Shown here in pieces: positions 1-11,080 of a stretch of DNA of 64,000 nucleotides. The stretch's first letter is position 1. Each line of letters begins with the position of its first letter. The notes beneath the pieces are model-generated. The model was not told the origin of the DNA, ran no database searches, and saw only the letters and a list, made by a program, of their open reading frames with translations. Made by a program: the position numbers and the translations under genes. This stretch comes from Arthrobacter sulfonylureivorans (lineage in GTDB: Bacteria > Actinomycetota > Actinomycetes > Actinomycetales > Micrococcaceae), in NCBI GenBank assembly GCA_004000035.1, contig RJAE01000001.1:124001-188000 (forward strand), in the 5' to 3' direction.

Positions 1-1893
1 CTGGACTTCTCCGTGTTCCCGTCGCTGCTGCTGGTGGCCACGCTGTTCCGGCTGGGCCTGAACGTGGCGTCCACCCGGCTGGTGCTGGGCGACGGGTACG
101 CCGGGCAGGTGATCGAGGCCTTCGGAAATGTGGCCGTGGGCGGTTCGATCATCATCGGCGCGGTGGTGTTCCTGATCCTGGTGGTCATCCAGTTTGTGGT
201 GGTCACGAAGGGCGCCGAGCGCGTGGCCGAGGTGGGCGCGCGCTTCACGCTGGACGCGATGCCCGGCAAGCAGATGGCGATCGACGCCGACCTCAATGCG
301 GGCCTGATCACCGACGTGCAGGCCCGCGAACGCCGAGCCGCGGTGTCCGCCGAAGCCGACTTCTACGGTGCGATGGACGGTGCGTCCAAGTTCGTCAAGG
401 GCGACGCGATCGCCGGCATCATCATTATCATCATCAACATCGTCGGCGGCATCGCCATCGGCATGCTGCAGCGCGGCATGGAGATTGGCGACGCGGTCAG
501 CACCTACACGCTGCTGACCATCGGCGACGGCCTGGTAACGCAGATCCCGGCGCTGCTGATGGCCGTCTCCACCGGCATGGTCGTCACGCGGTCCAACGCC
601 GACTCGGAGATGGGCTCGGACGCCTCCGACCAGCTGACCCAGTCCCGACAGGCGCTGATGATCGCCGGCGGCGCAGCCATTCTGCTGGCCCTGATCCCCG
701 GCATGCCGAAGATCCCGTTCATCCTGGTGGGCGCGTTCCTGATTTTCATGTCCCAGCGGCTCAAGGCATCGGAGGCGGCCAAAGCCAAAAACGACGACGC
801 CGCTGCCGCCGAAGCGGGTCCGGCGGCTCCCGCTTCGGAGACTACCGAGGACCTGATCGAGCAGATGCGGGTGCATGCGCTGGAGATCCAGCTGGCACCT
901 GACCTGGTGGACCTGGTCTCCGGCGCGTCGGACGACCTGCTGGCCCGGGTGCGGGCCTTGCGCCGGAAGATCGCGATGGAACTGGGCATTGTGGTGCCGC
1001 CGGTGCGCACCCGCGACAGCATCGATCTGCCCATGTCCACCTACGCGATCCGGATTGCCGGCGTGGAGACCGGCCGCGGCGAGGCGCCGGCGGGCAAGGT
1101 GCTGGCGCTGGGCGACAACCTGGACTCGTTGCCCGGCATCGCCACGGTGGAACCGGTGTTCGGACTGGCCGGCAAATGGGTTCCGGCAGAGATGCGGCAC
1201 AGCGCGGAGATGACCGGAGCCACGGTGATCGACCGGGTCTCGGTTTTGGTGACACACCTGTCCTCGCTGATCTCGGCCAACGCGGCCCGGCTGCTCACCC
1301 GTGAGGACGTGCGTGTGCTGACCGAAGGGGTCAAGTCCGTGAACCCGTCCGCCGTCGACGAACTCACTCCGTCGCTGCTCTCGCTGGCCGAGGTGCAGCG
1401 GGTGCTGCAGGGGCTGTTGGCGGAGCAGATCCCGATCAACGACCTGCCGCGCATCTATGAAGCGTTGGCGCTCAAGGCCAAGTCGTCTACCGATCCGGAG
1501 GGGCTGATCGAGGCCGCCCGGCAGGCACTGGGGCCGGCCCTGACCGCACAGTACCTGGACGGGCAGCTGCTGCGGGTCATCATGATCGATCCCACGCTGG
1601 AACAGTCCATGCTGGAGGGGATGCGGCCGTCCGAACTGGGCACGCAGATCCTGCTGTCGGCCGACCGGACCGAAGCCGTGCTGGCCTCGTTGCGGGATGC
1701 ATTGGCGAAGGTGGAAGCCAACGGGCTCACCGCTGTGCTGGTCTGCGCACCCGCGCTCCGCCCGGCCATCCGGCGGCTCGTCTCGGCGCAGGCCGGGGGA
1801 CTTCCGGTACTGTCCTACCAGGAGGTCACCTCCGCCAATGTGAAGATCGAGACCGTGGGGGTAGTGCGTGTCGGCCAGACGGCTGCAGCTTAA
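1..1893 (+). CDS. flhA: Flagellar export gate protein FlhA (5' partial)
   Basis: FlhA forms the membrane export gate of the flagellar type III secretion apparatus; its cytoplasmic C-terminal domain docks chaperone-substrate complexes. The frame is already open at base 1, so the gene is cut by the window edge and probably lacks about 50-70 N-terminal residues. The FHIPEP-family stretch RLGLNVASTRL is at residues 17-27 counted from base 1. Several hydrophobic segments follow in the first 250 residues, including an isoleucine-rich one at about 135-155. After an Ala-rich linker comes a roughly 350-residue soluble domain. The stop lies 26 bases inside the next gene, so the two are translationally coupled. 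Family assignment is firm. Confidence 0.96.
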   Translation: MDFSVFPSLLLVATLFRLGLNVASTRLVLGDGYAGQVIEAFGNVAVGGSIIIGAVVFLILVVIQFVVVTKGAERVAEVGARFTLDAMPGKQMAIDADLNAGLITDVQARERRAAVSAEADFYGAMDGASKFVKGDAIAGIIIIIINIVGGIAIGMLQRGMEIGDAVSTYTLLTIGDGLVTQIPALLMAVSTGMVVTRSNADSEMGSDASDQLTQSRQALMIAGGAAILLALIPGMPKIPFILVGAFLIFMSQRLKASEAAKAKNDDAAAAEAGPAAPASETTEDLIEQMRVHALEIQLAPDLVDLVSGASDDLLARVRALRRKIAMELGIVVPPVRTRDSIDLPMSTYAIRIAGVETGRGEAPAGKVLALGDNLDSLPGIATVEPVFGLAGKWVPAEMRHSAEMTGATVIDRVSVLVTHLSSLISANAARLLTREDVRVLTEGVKSVNPSAVDELTPSLLSLAEVQRVLQGLLAEQIPINDLPRIYEALALKAKSSTDPEGLIEAARQALGPALTAQYLDGQLLRVIMIDPTLEQSMLEGMRPSELGTQILLSADRTEAVLASLRDALAKVEANGLTAVLVCAPALRPAIRRLVSAQAGGLPVLSYQEVTSANVKIETVGVVRVGQTAAA

Positions 1894-3109
1894 AGGCGCT
1901 TCCCTGCAGGAACTCAAAGCCCAGGTCCTGGCCGAGCACGGACCCGACGCGAAAATCGTCGCCGCCGAGAAAGTCACCGTCGGCGGCATCCGCGGCTTCT
2001 TCGCCCGCGAGCACTACGAAGTCACCGTGGAACTGCCTGCCCCGTCCACACGCGGCCAGCATGCACTGGACCAGAAGGCCCGCGCCGGCATCGCCGCACT
2101 GCTGGCGGACGCCGAGCGCGCCGAATCGCAGTTGCACAGCGCGCAGGTGCGCGGCAAGGCGCCCGAACTGCACGTGTCAACACACACGGACCAGTTCGCG
2201 GTCATTATGGACAACCTGACGTTCAACACCGCCCGGCCCACCCGGCTGCCCAAGGGCGCCAAGCTGGAGGAGCCGGGGCCCGAGGTGGCCGCGCCGGCAA
2301 CACCCCGCCCGGAAGCCGCGCCGGCAGGCGCCGAGCCCGCCCCGGCAAGGCCCGGATTTGGGCGGCGCCGCACCGACGCGAAACCCGGCGCCGACGCCGT
2401 GGCAGAGCCCGGGGCCGCCGTTATAGGCCAGGAACCGGCGGCGCTCGCAGACGAACCGCCGGACGCAGTGGAAGGCACCGTCGTCGTCAGCGGCGTGCTG
2501 CACGCCGGAGGAACGGGGGAACCGGACGAGGCGCAACAGCCTTCGGGTCCGGGATCGGCGGCCGCGCCGGTCATTCCTTCGCCGCTCTACGGGCCCGGGG
2601 ACCTGGTGCTGGTGATCGGCCAAGGCGGCCATGCCTTGGAGGCGGCACATTCCATGGCCTCCGCCGCGCCTGCCGTCAACGGCGCGCCGTCGGAGGCTGC
2701 CGATTGGATCTCCAGCGGCGGGAATATGGTCAGGATGGCCGGTGCGCACGCTGCCGATGTCCGGCGCCCGGTGCAAGACCGCAACAGCGCCATCGGGGCC
2801 CGTGCCCGCGGGGTGGAAAGGGGACAGAGCGTGTTCGTGGCGTTCGGCTTGGGCCAGACGCTCACGCCGACCCTGGAGATGCTCGCGATGCTGCCGGCCC
2901 TCGGAGCGGACCAGATTTGGCTTGCCGTGGACGCCGGGCGCAAGGCCGAGGACACGGATCGCTGGGTGCAGTCCGTGCAGCGTGTTGTTGTTCCCGACGG
3001 TTTGGCCGTGACCGGAACTCGGCACACCAGCACCCCGAAGACCGTCAACACCTTGGGCGTTCCTGTCGGCTGGGTGGACGGGGAGCCGTCCGAGGCCGCC
3101 TGGCTCTGA
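1868..3109 (+). CDS. FlhF-like protein with degenerate SRP-GTPase domain
   Basis: FlhF is an SRP-type GTPase that places flagella. This 413-residue protein starts at a GTG inside the flhA tail. Residues 1-55 match the FlhF N-terminal domain: a basic start, then GPDAKIVAAEKV and GGIRGFFAREHYEV. A Pro/Ala-rich linker of about 150 residues follows. The C-terminal part still shows the outline of an SRP GTPase. GQGGHA (251-256) sits where the P-loop should be but lacks the GK[T/S]; DAGR (355-358) is where DTAGR is expected; the end (TLGVPVGWVDGEP) resembles the FlhF closing motif. Nucleotide hydrolysis therefore looks unlikely. Family membership is inferred from motif order and from the neighbours flhA and csrA. 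Confidence 0.7.
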   Translation: MSARRLQLKGASLQELKAQVLAEHGPDAKIVAAEKVTVGGIRGFFAREHYEVTVELPAPSTRGQHALDQKARAGIAALLADAERAESQLHSAQVRGKAPELHVSTHTDQFAVIMDNLTFNTARPTRLPKGAKLEEPGPEVAAPATPRPEAAPAGAEPAPARPGFGRRRTDAKPGADAVAEPGAAVIGQEPAALADEPPDAVEGTVVVSGVLHAGGTGEPDEAQQPSGPGSAAAPVIPSPLYGPGDLVLVIGQGGHALEAAHSMASAAPAVNGAPSEAADWISSGGNMVRMAGAHAADVRRPVQDRNSAIGARARGVERGQSVFVAFGLGQTLTPTLEMLAMLPALGADQIWLAVDAGRKAEDTDRWVQSVQRVVVPDGLAVTGTRHTSTPKTVNTLGVPVGWVDGEPSEAAWL

Positions 3110-3232
3110 CATCGGTGGGGGTGGTCGGTGGAAGCCGGGGCTCCGGCACCCGCGGGCCCGGATTCTGCTTAATTGTTTCACCAAGCCCTATGCGTTGCGC
3201 CGTGGCCCGGCGGATCCGTGATTTACCTGCGA

Positions 3233-3238
3233 TAGAGT
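3233..3238 (+). promoter_or_regulatory. -10 box for a leaderless csrA transcript
   Basis: TAGAGT ends six bases before the csrA GTG, and no Shine-Dalgarno sequence lies between. A transcript started from this box would begin at or next to the start codon. No good -35 is visible. Confidence 0.5.
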
Positions 3239-3244
3239 TGACGG

Positions 3245-3505
3245 GTGCTGGTGCTGACACGTAAACCCGGAGAGCGGATCCTGATCGGTGACGACATCGT
3301 CATCACCGTGCTGGATGCCCGCCGCGACGGCGTGCGCCTCGGCATCGAGGCCCCGCGCGGCGTGAAAATCCAGCGCGATGAAGTGGTCCAGGCCGTCAGC
3401 GAAGCCAATGTGGCAGCCGCGCAGAGCGGACCGGAGGCCGAAGAGCGCATCAAGGCTCTGCTGGGCCTGAACGTTGCCGGCACCAGCGAATCCAGCGGGA
3501 ACTGA
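3245..3505 (+). CDS. csrA: Carbon storage regulator CsrA
   Basis: Small dimeric RNA-binding protein that represses translation by covering GGA motifs near ribosome-binding sites; in Gram-positive flagellates it is usually antagonised by FliW and controls flagellin. The 86 residues begin MLVLTRKPGERI and contain the VTVLDARRDGVRLGIEAPRGV core, ending in an extended polar tail typical of actinobacterial members. The GTG start gives the canonical N-terminus. It sits 135 bases after the FlhF-like gene, and its position at the end of a flagellar cluster fits a motility role. FliW is not in this window. Confidence 0.93.
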   Translation: MLVLTRKPGERILIGDDIVITVLDARRDGVRLGIEAPRGVKIQRDEVVQAVSEANVAAAQSGPEAEERIKALLGLNVAGTSESSGN

Positions 3506-3691
3506 CCTCCGAGTCAGCGGGCCAACGGCCGTTTTGCGTTCGCCGGCATCGCCGCAGTCAGCACGGGTATCACCTGCGGACATCGACGCGCGGACGCCGG
3601 CCACGCCCAGCATGGCAGTGTGCTCCGACCGCTGACGAGCAGTTCCGCGGGTCGCACCCGGGGCGGGGCGCCGCCGTCGTCATGGTCTTTT

Positions 3692-3721
3692 TTGACCTAA
3701 CCCGGCGCGGCAGGATATTCT
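3692..3721 (+). promoter_or_regulatory. Promoter of rplM-rpsI
   Basis: TTGACC (3692-3697) and TATTCT (3716-3721) with an 18-base spacer form a near-consensus housekeeping promoter, followed by a leader of about 210 bases before rplM. The 3506-3691 stretch between csrA and this promoter has no gene; a weak GGCC-AAC-GGCC hairpin followed by GTTTT (3520-3535) could end csrA transcripts. Confidence 0.65.
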
Positions 3722-3856
3722 AAATCGTCGTTGTGCGTGTCCAACCTCGATACGCTATGTCCGTGAGACGGCCCGGTTGCAGGGCCAACCTGATCCACGG
3801 AAATAGCCGAGGCACTCTGGGCCACTGGTTAGATTTCAGTCCTCACCTGAAGTTCC

Positions 3857-3909
3857 GGTAGCGCATCACCAACTTTGCGCGTGCGTTCTGCGAAGAATGC
3901 GCCGCTACC
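3857..3909 (+). promoter_or_regulatory. Hairpin in the rplM 5' leader
   Basis: GGTAGCGCAT (3857-3866) can pair with ATGCGCCGCTACC (3897-3909) to give ten base pairs with a 3-base bulge. It ends 14 bases before the GAAGG ribosome-binding site of rplM. Ribosomal protein operons are often autoregulated through such leaders; a role here is inference. Confidence 0.4.
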
Positions 3910-3936
3910 TTAGAACACCAAACGAAGGCAAAAACC

Positions 3937-4380
3937 GTGCGTACGTACACTCCGAAGCCCGGCGATATCAACCGCCAGTGGCACGTCATTGACGCCACCG
4001 ACGTTGTCCTCGGTCGTCTTGCCAGCCAGACCGCAACACTGCTGCGCGGAAAGCACAAGCCGACCTTTGCTCCTCACATGGACATGGGCGATTTCGTCAT
4101 CATCATCAACGCAGAGAAGGTTGCCCTGACCGGCGCCAAGCTCGAACAGAAGCGTGCCTACCGCCACTCCGGTTTCCCGGGTGGCCTGTCCTCCGTCAAC
4201 TACGCCGAACTGCTGGAAAAGAACCCGGTGCGCGCAGTTGAGAAGGCCATCAGGGGCATGCTGCCGAAGAACTCCCTGGCTGCCCAGCAGCTGTCTAAGC
4301 TGAAGGTCTACAAGGGTGCCGAGCACCCGCACGCTGCCCAGCAGCCGAAGACGTTCGAAATCACCCAGGTCGCCCAGTAG
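3937..4380 (+). CDS. rplM: 50S ribosomal protein L13
   Basis: Large-subunit ribosomal protein L13, one of the first proteins to bind 23S rRNA. The 147-residue product begins [20 protein letters not shown] and has the family signature around [16 protein letters not shown] and the conserved [19 protein letters not shown] stretch. The GTG start is preceded by GAAGG at 3924-3928. It is the first gene of the two-gene operon rplM-rpsI, with 37 bases to rpsI, and has its own promoter and a structured leader. Confidence 0.98.
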   Translation: MRTYTPKPGDINRQWHVIDATDVVLGRLASQTATLLRGKHKPTFAPHMDMGDFVIIINAEKVALTGAKLEQKRAYRHSGFPGGLSSVNYAELLEKNPVRAVEKAIRGMLPKNSLAAQQLSKLKVYKGAEHPHAAQQPKTFEITQVAQ

Positions 4381-4417
4381 CGCCGGCCACCACTAGAAAC
4401 TTAATTCAAGGAGAATC

Positions 4418-4912
4418 GTGGCTGAAGAGCTGAACACTGCTGCTGAGGGCGAAACCCTCACCAGCTACACCTCGGAATCATCCGAGGTCACCGAGATCGC
4501 CAAGAAGGAACGCCCGGCCCTGACCGTCGGCGGAGGTGCCGTGGGTCGCCGCAAGCAGGCTATCGCCCGCGTGCGCCTGGTTCCGGGTTCCGGCAACTGG
4601 ACCATCAACGACCGGGAACTGGCGAACTACTTCCCGAACAAGCTGCACCAGCAGGAAGTGAACGATCCGTTCAAGATCCTGGACCTGGAAGGCGCTTACG
4701 ACGTTATCGCCCGCATCCACGGCGGTGGCCCGTCCGGCCAGGCCGGTGCGCTGCGCCTGGGTGTTGCCCGCGCGCTGAACGAGATCGACCGCGAGAACAA
4801 CCGCCCGACGCTGAAGAAGGCCGGTTTCCTCACCCGCGACGCCCGTATCATCGAGCGCAAGAAGGCCGGCCTCAAGAAGGCCCGCAAGGCACCCCAGTAC
4901 TCGAAGCGCTAA
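4418..4912 (+). CDS. rpsI: 30S ribosomal protein S9
   Basis: Small-subunit protein S9, whose basic C-terminal tail reaches the P-site tRNA. The 164-residue product has an acidic N-terminal extension of about 35 residues common in actinobacteria, then [34 protein letters not shown] and the invariant lysine/arginine-rich end finishing in QYSKR. The GTG start follows AAGGAG at 4408-4413. Co-transcribed with rplM and closed by a strong terminator. Confidence 0.98.
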   Translation: MAEELNTAAEGETLTSYTSESSEVTEIAKKERPALTVGGGAVGRRKQAIARVRLVPGSGNWTINDRELANYFPNKLHQQEVNDPFKILDLEGAYDVIARIHGGGPSGQAGALRLGVARALNEIDRENNRPTLKKAGFLTRDARIIERKKAGLKKARKAPQYSKR

Positions 4913-4937
4913 ACCGCTTCGGAAGTCTGTGCTTCCA

Positions 4938-4981
4938 CCGCGAGGCCCCGCAGCATCTGCTGTGGGGCCTCGCGGCCGTTT
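4938..4981 (+). terminator. Intrinsic terminator of rplM-rpsI
   Basis: An 18-base arm (4938-4955) pairs with 4958-4975 with one G-T wobble, enclosing a very small loop; the stem is almost all G-C and is followed by CCGTTTAA. The T-run is weak, as usual in this GC range. Confidence 0.8.
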
Positions 4982-5107
4982 AAGCCGCCACGCGCCGCGC
5001 CGGCATCCGGGATCACCCAGCGCCCGCTCCCGCGCGGCGGGCACCGGGCCGGAGGCTGGTCGCGTGACCGTCGACACGCTGTGAACCGTCTTGGCGGAAC
5101 CCTGCCG

Positions 5108-5113
5108 TAAAAT
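5108..5113 (+). promoter_or_regulatory. -10 box for a leaderless glmM transcript
   Basis: TAAAAT ends eight bases before the glmM ATG, and no Shine-Dalgarno sequence is present, so the mRNA probably begins at the A of the start codon. No convincing -35 at 16-19 bases. Confidence 0.55.
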
Positions 5114-5121
5114 GATTCGCA

Positions 5122-6486
5122 ATGTCTAGATTATTTGGTACCGACGGAGTCCGCGGCCTGGCCAACGGGTTGATCACTGCAGAGCTGGCGCTGGAAGTTG
5201 CGCAGGCCGCCGCAGTGGTCCTTGGCCACCGGCAAGTTGAGGACGGCAAGCGCCCGACGGCGGTGATCGCCCGCGATCCGCGCGCCAGTGGCGAGTTCAT
5301 CAGCTCTGCCGTGGAGGCCGGTCTGGCCAGTTCCGGCGTGGACGTCTATGACGCCGGGGTGCTGCCCACGCCCGCCGCTGCCTACCTGGTCGGGGACCTG
5401 AACGCGGACTTCGGGGTCATGATCTCCGCCTCGCACAACCCGGCTCCGGACAACGGCATCAAGTTCTTCGCCCGCGGCGGTCACAAGCTGCCCGACGAGG
5501 TCGAGGACGCGATCGAGCAGGAAATGTCCCAGCCACGACTGCGTCCCACGGGCGCAGACGTCGGACGGATCCAGCGTTTCTCCGACGCCGAGGACCGTTA
5601 CATCCTGCACCTGCTGCAGACCCTGCCCGTCCGGCTCGAGGGCCTGAAGGTTGTCCTCGACTGCGCCCACGGTGCCGCCAGCGGCTGCTCTCCGGAAGTC
5701 TTCCGCGCCGCCGGTGCCGACATTGTGGTGATGGGCGCCGAGCCTGACGGCTTGAACATCAACGACGGCGTGGGCTCCACCCACTTGGAGAAGCTGCAGG
5801 CCGCCGTCGTCGAGCATGGCGCAGACCTTGGTATTGCCCACGACGGCGATGCCGACCGCTGCCTGGCCGTGGACGAGCGCGGTGAGGTGATCGACGGCGA
5901 CCAGATCATGACGATCCTGGCACTCGCCCTGCGCGATGCGGGACGGCTTAAGGACGACGTCCTGGTCGCCACGGTCATGAGCAACCTTGGCATGAAGCTG
6001 GCGCTGCAGGAGGCCGGCATCCGGATCGAGGAAACCGCGGTGGGCGACCGTTACGTGCTGGAGAACATGCGCGCCAACGGCTACTCGCTGGGCGGCGAAC
6101 AGTCGGGCCACGTCATCTTCTCGGACTATGCCACCACCGGCGACGGCGTGTTGACCGGCCTGCAGTTGGCTGCACAGCTGGCCAAGACGGGCAAGCCGCT
6201 GTCCGAGTTGTCCCGGCTGATGGTGCGGCTGCCCCAAGTCCTGATTAACGTCAAGGATGTGGACAAGAGCGCCGTCAAGACCAACCAGGCGCTCCAATCT
6301 GCCGTCGAGGCTGCCTCTGCGCGACTGGGCGAGACCGGCCGGGTGCTGCTGCGGCCGTCCGGCACCGAGCCCGTGGTCCGTGTGATGGTGGAGGCCGCCG
6401 ACATGGTGACCGCTCAGGCCACCGCCGAGGAACTGGCCCAGAGGGTGAAGCAGCACCTGTCACTGGAGCCGGCCGACGTCGACTAA
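5122..6486 (+). CDS. glmM: Phosphoglucosamine mutase
   Basis: Converts glucosamine-6-phosphate to glucosamine-1-phosphate on the way to UDP-GlcNAc for peptidoglycan. The 454-residue protein begins [15 protein letters not shown]. The catalytic phosphoserine is in SASHNP (Ser104), the magnesium loop is DGDADR, and the phosphate-binding [12 protein letters not shown] is near the C-terminus. Length and motif order are normal. glmS, which supplies its substrate, lies 2.5 kb downstream on the same strand, though as a separate unit. Confidence 0.98.
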   Translation: MSRLFGTDGVRGLANGLITAELALEVAQAAAVVLGHRQVEDGKRPTAVIARDPRASGEFISSAVEAGLASSGVDVYDAGVLPTPAAAYLVGDLNADFGVMISASHNPAPDNGIKFFARGGHKLPDEVEDAIEQEMSQPRLRPTGADVGRIQRFSDAEDRYILHLLQTLPVRLEGLKVVLDCAHGAASGCSPEVFRAAGADIVVMGAEPDGLNINDGVGSTHLEKLQAAVVEHGADLGIAHDGDADRCLAVDERGEVIDGDQIMTILALALRDAGRLKDDVLVATVMSNLGMKLALQEAGIRIEETAVGDRYVLENMRANGYSLGGEQSGHVIFSDYATTGDGVLTGLQLAAQLAKTGKPLSELSRLMVRLPQVLINVKDVDKSAVKTNQALQSAVEAASARLGETGRVLLRPSGTEPVVRVMVEAADMVTAQATAEELAQRVKQHLSLEPADVD

Positions 6487-6508
6487 GTCGGCCCTCCGTG
6501 CTTGGCCG

Positions 6509-6907
6509 CTACCTGCGGTTGCCAGCCTGCAACGCGTCGCGGTTCTCGGTCAACAGCACGATCTGCGGATCCAGGGCGTCTTCTTCCTCCGTGATCCCCA
6601 GGCGGCGGTTACGCCGCTCGATCATGTGGTTCATCGGGGCCACGACCACAAAGTAAATCGCGGCGGCAACGAGCAGGAAGTTCACAATGGCGGTCAACAG
6701 GACGCCGAAAGCGACCTCATTGCCGTTGAAGTTCCAGAGCAGGAAGCTGTCGAAGTTGGGCGATCCCACCAGACCGGCGATGAACGGCATGAGGACGCTA
6801 TTGACCAGCGCATTAACCACCAGGGCGAAAGCTCCGCCGATAACGACGGCGACGGCAAAGTCAACGACGTTGCCCTTCATGATGAATTCTTTGAATCCCT
6901 TTAACAT
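6509..6907 (-). CDS. mscL: Large-conductance mechanosensitive channel MscL
   Basis: Pentameric tension-gated pore that releases solutes on hypo-osmotic shock. The 132-residue protein starts MLKGFKEFIMKGNVVDFAVAV, has TM1 at about 15-40 and TM2 at about 70-95, and a charged cytoplasmic helix with RRNRRLGITEEED. An upstream in-frame start would add 28 residues unlike the family, so the internal ATG is chosen; it is directly preceded by a TACATT -10 box. It is convergent with glmM, with 22 bases between the stops. Confidence 0.95.
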   Translation of the reverse strand: MLKGFKEFIMKGNVVDFAVAVVIGGAFALVVNALVNSVLMPFIAGLVGSPNFDSFLLWNFNGNEVAFGVLLTAIVNFLLVAAAIYFVVVAPMNHMIERRNRRLGITEEEDALDPQIVLLTENRDALQAGNRR

Positions 6908-6913
6908 GCGGCC

Positions 6914-6919
6914 AATGTA
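6914..6919 (-). promoter_or_regulatory. -10 box for a leaderless mscL transcript
   Basis: On the minus strand TACATT ends six bases before the mscL ATG, with no ribosome-binding site, which also supports the shorter start. Confidence 0.45.
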
Positions 6920-6971
6920 TCGCTGATCCGCGGAGGAGCAGGGAACTAAAGAGGAGTTTCCTGCGAAGACA

Positions 6972-7784
6972 TCATGAATATCCGGGCGCACCGGGCAGCC
7001 CGAAGTATTCTTCGAGCGAGTTGATGTTTCGTTGTTCCATCTTCCCGGCCACCTTTTTGCCCACGTAACGCAGGTGCCACGGTTCAGGCGAATACCCGGT
7101 CACATCTTCTTCCCCGGGCGAGTAGCGGATGATGAACCCGAACCGCACGGCATTGGTGGCGAGCCAGATCCCGGCAGCGGTGTCGGCGAAGCACTGCTGC
7201 AGATTGCACGCACCTGTGCTGTCGCCGACGTCCATGGACAGTCCGGTCTGGTGCTCGGAGTAGCCGGGGCGTGCCGAAATCATGTCTGCGGCGGCCTCGC
7301 TTCCGTGCTGGCGGACCCAGTGGTTGTAGGTGTCCACCTGGGTGGCATAGGAACGGAATCCGCTGACCATGACCATCGGTACGCCGTCGGCCGCGGCAGC
7401 GCTGAACATCTTCTCGGTGGCGTCTGCCACGGCATCGCGCAACAAGGCAGACTCGCCGCCGGTCCCAATGCTCACCGCCGGCCGGCGCAGGTCGCCGGGG
7501 TGGTAGTCCAGCGGGACCAGCGGCCGGAGCTTGTTAACGACGACGCCGATGCTCGCCGGATTGGTGTGGTCCTCCCGGGCGCGGGGCGCCTTACCGTCCT
7601 TCTTCTTCGCAGCCTTCGGGCTCTGTGACGGAACCGGCAGGGAAGTGGTGTCCCCTGACGGACCCGGTACAGCCGCCGTCGTGCTGGGAGAGGGGCTGGA
7701 ATCTTCCGCCGGAACGCAACCGGTGAGCAGGGCCAGCACGGCGGCCAAACCTGCGGCGAGCACCGGAGCCCTCAGAGCTGTCAT
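6972..7784 (-). CDS. VanY-type D-alanyl-D-alanine carboxypeptidase lipoprotein
   Basis: M15B-family zinc peptidase expected to trim the terminal D-Ala of peptidoglycan stem peptides outside the membrane. The 270-residue product has a lipoprotein signal (LALLTGC, lipid Cys at 23), then a Ser/Pro/Lys-rich spacer. The zinc-site motifs are SGFRSY, SEHQTGLSMDVGD (His and Asp ligands) and EPWHLRYVG near the end. The ATG chosen is one base after the coaA stop, so the two are coupled; an upstream start inside coaA would spoil the signal peptide. Confidence 0.9.
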   Translation of the reverse strand: MTALRAPVLAAGLAAVLALLTGCVPAEDSSPSPSTTAAVPGPSGDTTSLPVPSQSPKAAKKKDGKAPRAREDHTNPASIGVVVNKLRPLVPLDYHPGDLRRPAVSIGTGGESALLRDAVADATEKMFSAAAADGVPMVMVSGFRSYATQVDTYNHWVRQHGSEAAADMISARPGYSEHQTGLSMDVGDSTGACNLQQCFADTAAGIWLATNAVRFGFIIRYSPGEEDVTGYSPEPWHLRYVGKKVAGKMEQRNINSLEEYFGLPGAPGYS

Positions 7785-7785
7785 A

Positions 7786-8763
7786 TCAGGTTTTCCGCAG
7801 CAGCATCCTGCGGATCGAGTGGTCCGCATCCTTCGTGAGCACCAGCTGTGCCCGGCCGCGTGTCGGCAGCACGTTCTCCCTCAGGTTCGGTTCATTGATC
7901 CGGCGCCAGATGCCCAGCGCCGTCTCGGTGGCCTCGTCGTCGGTGAGCGAGGCGTAACGGTGGAAATAGGATTCCGGATTGGCGAAGGACGTCCGCCGCA
8001 GCTTGTGGAAGCGGTTGACGTACCACTGCTCAATATAGGGCGTCTTGGCGTCCACATAAACGGAGAAGTCGAAGAAATCGCTCAGGGCCAGCCCGGTCCG
8101 TCCGTCCGCCCGCGGGCGCGCCGGAGCCAACACGTTCAGCCCCTCCACAATCAGGACATCCGGGCGGTGGACCACCACTTCCTTGTCCGGCACGATGTCG
8201 TAGGTCAGATGCGAGTACCAGGGTGCCCGCACTTCTTCGGCGCCGGACTTGACCTCGGACACGAACCGCAGCAGCGCCCGCTGGTCGTAGGACTCGGGGA
8301 AGCCCTTGCGTTCCATCAGGCCGCGCCGCGCCAGCTCCACATTCGGGTAGAGAAACCCGTCCGTGGTGATCAGTTCAACGTTCGGGGTGTCCGGCCAGCG
8401 GCGCAGCATCTCGCGCAGCACGCGTGCCGTGGTGGACTTTCCAACGGCGACCGATCCGGCCACGCCGATCACGAACGGCGTGCGGCGGGTGGTCTCGCCC
8501 AGGAACGTGGTGGTGGCTTTGTGCAGTTCGCCGGCCGCGCCCACATACAGGTTGAGCAGGCGGGAGAGGGGCAGGTAGACCTCGCGGACCTCATCCAGGT
8601 TCAGGGCATCGCCCAGGCCGCGGAGCCGCTCAATATCGTCTTGGTCAAGAGGCTGTTCAATCTCGTTGGACAGCCGGGACCAGGTCTGCCTGTCCAGCTC
8701 AACGTATGGTGTGAAATTACTCTCACCGCTTGACGCCGTCGTCTTCGGTGTCGCATCAGTCAC
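7786..8763 (-). CDS. coaA: Pantothenate kinase, type I
   Basis: ATP-dependent phosphorylation of pantothenate, the first and usually rate-limiting step of coenzyme A synthesis. The 325-residue protein has the P-loop [11 protein letters not shown] at residues 100-110 and the CoaA stretches [34 protein letters not shown] and DFSVYVDA. It starts with GTG. The VanY-type peptidase gene follows with no real gap. It is divergent from glmS across 175 bases. Confidence 0.97.
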   Translation of the reverse strand: MTDATPKTTASSGESNFTPYVELDRQTWSRLSNEIEQPLDQDDIERLRGLGDALNLDEVREVYLPLSRLLNLYVGAAGELHKATTTFLGETTRRTPFVIGVAGSVAVGKSTTARVLREMLRRWPDTPNVELITTDGFLYPNVELARRGLMERKGFPESYDQRALLRFVSEVKSGAEEVRAPWYSHLTYDIVPDKEVVVHRPDVLIVEGLNVLAPARPRADGRTGLALSDFFDFSVYVDAKTPYIEQWYVNRFHKLRRTSFANPESYFHRYASLTDDEATETALGIWRRINEPNLRENVLPTRGRAQLVLTKDADHSIRRMLLRKT

Positions 8764-8925
8764 CTATGAATTGTGCCTGCTGCGGGTTTCAAATCCCAAA
8801 AGGCGCGCGACGGCGGCGCGCCGGGTTACGCCGTCAGCTCGCCGCCCGCGGGCTGCGGGTTTGACGGAGGCTTGGGGCGGACAGGGACAAGGAGACAAGC
8901 TGTCAGCAGCCGGCCGGCGGGCAGG

Positions 8926-8931
8926 TACCCT
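8926..8931 (+). promoter_or_regulatory. -10 box for a leaderless glmS transcript
   Basis: TACCCT ends seven bases before the glmS ATG and there is no Shine-Dalgarno sequence. The short spacing also leaves no room for a glmS ribozyme. Confidence 0.4.
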
Positions 8932-8938
8932 TAACCCC

Positions 8939-10840
<1,902 letters not shown>

Positions 10841-10883
10841 AAGGCACCAGGCAAGCATGGCGACACGCCTCCTCTTTGCAGCG

Positions 10884-10911
10884 CCCCGATCCCCTTACAA
10901 CCGGATCGGGG
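10884..10911 (+). terminator. Hairpin downstream of glmS
   Basis: CCCCGATCC (10884-10892) and GGATCGGGG (10903-10911) form a perfect 9-bp stem with a 10-base loop, 43 bases after the glmS stop. There is no T-run. The rest of 10841-11080 shows no gene or promoter I recognise. Confidence 0.5.
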
Positions 10912-11080
10912 ACTGCTCCGTTCCCCAACGCCGGGTGCGCGCGGGCCGGGCAGCGCTGCGGTTGCGAGTGCGGCTGCTGTCGGTGCCGCCGGTGCGGTGC
11001 ACGCTCCGATCCAGTCCGGAGCCCGCGCTGGCGCCCAGGTGCGCCCGCTCGCCGTGGGCCGTGCGGGCCGGAGCCGGGAA

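Noticed and set aside
5131-6456. 441-codon open frame on the minus strand
   Set aside because: Antisense to glmM; no protein motifs.
8764-8938. Possible glmS ribozyme upstream of glmS
   Set aside because: The likely -10 box sits seven bases from the ATG, no ribozyme core is visible, and the class is not expected in this lineage.
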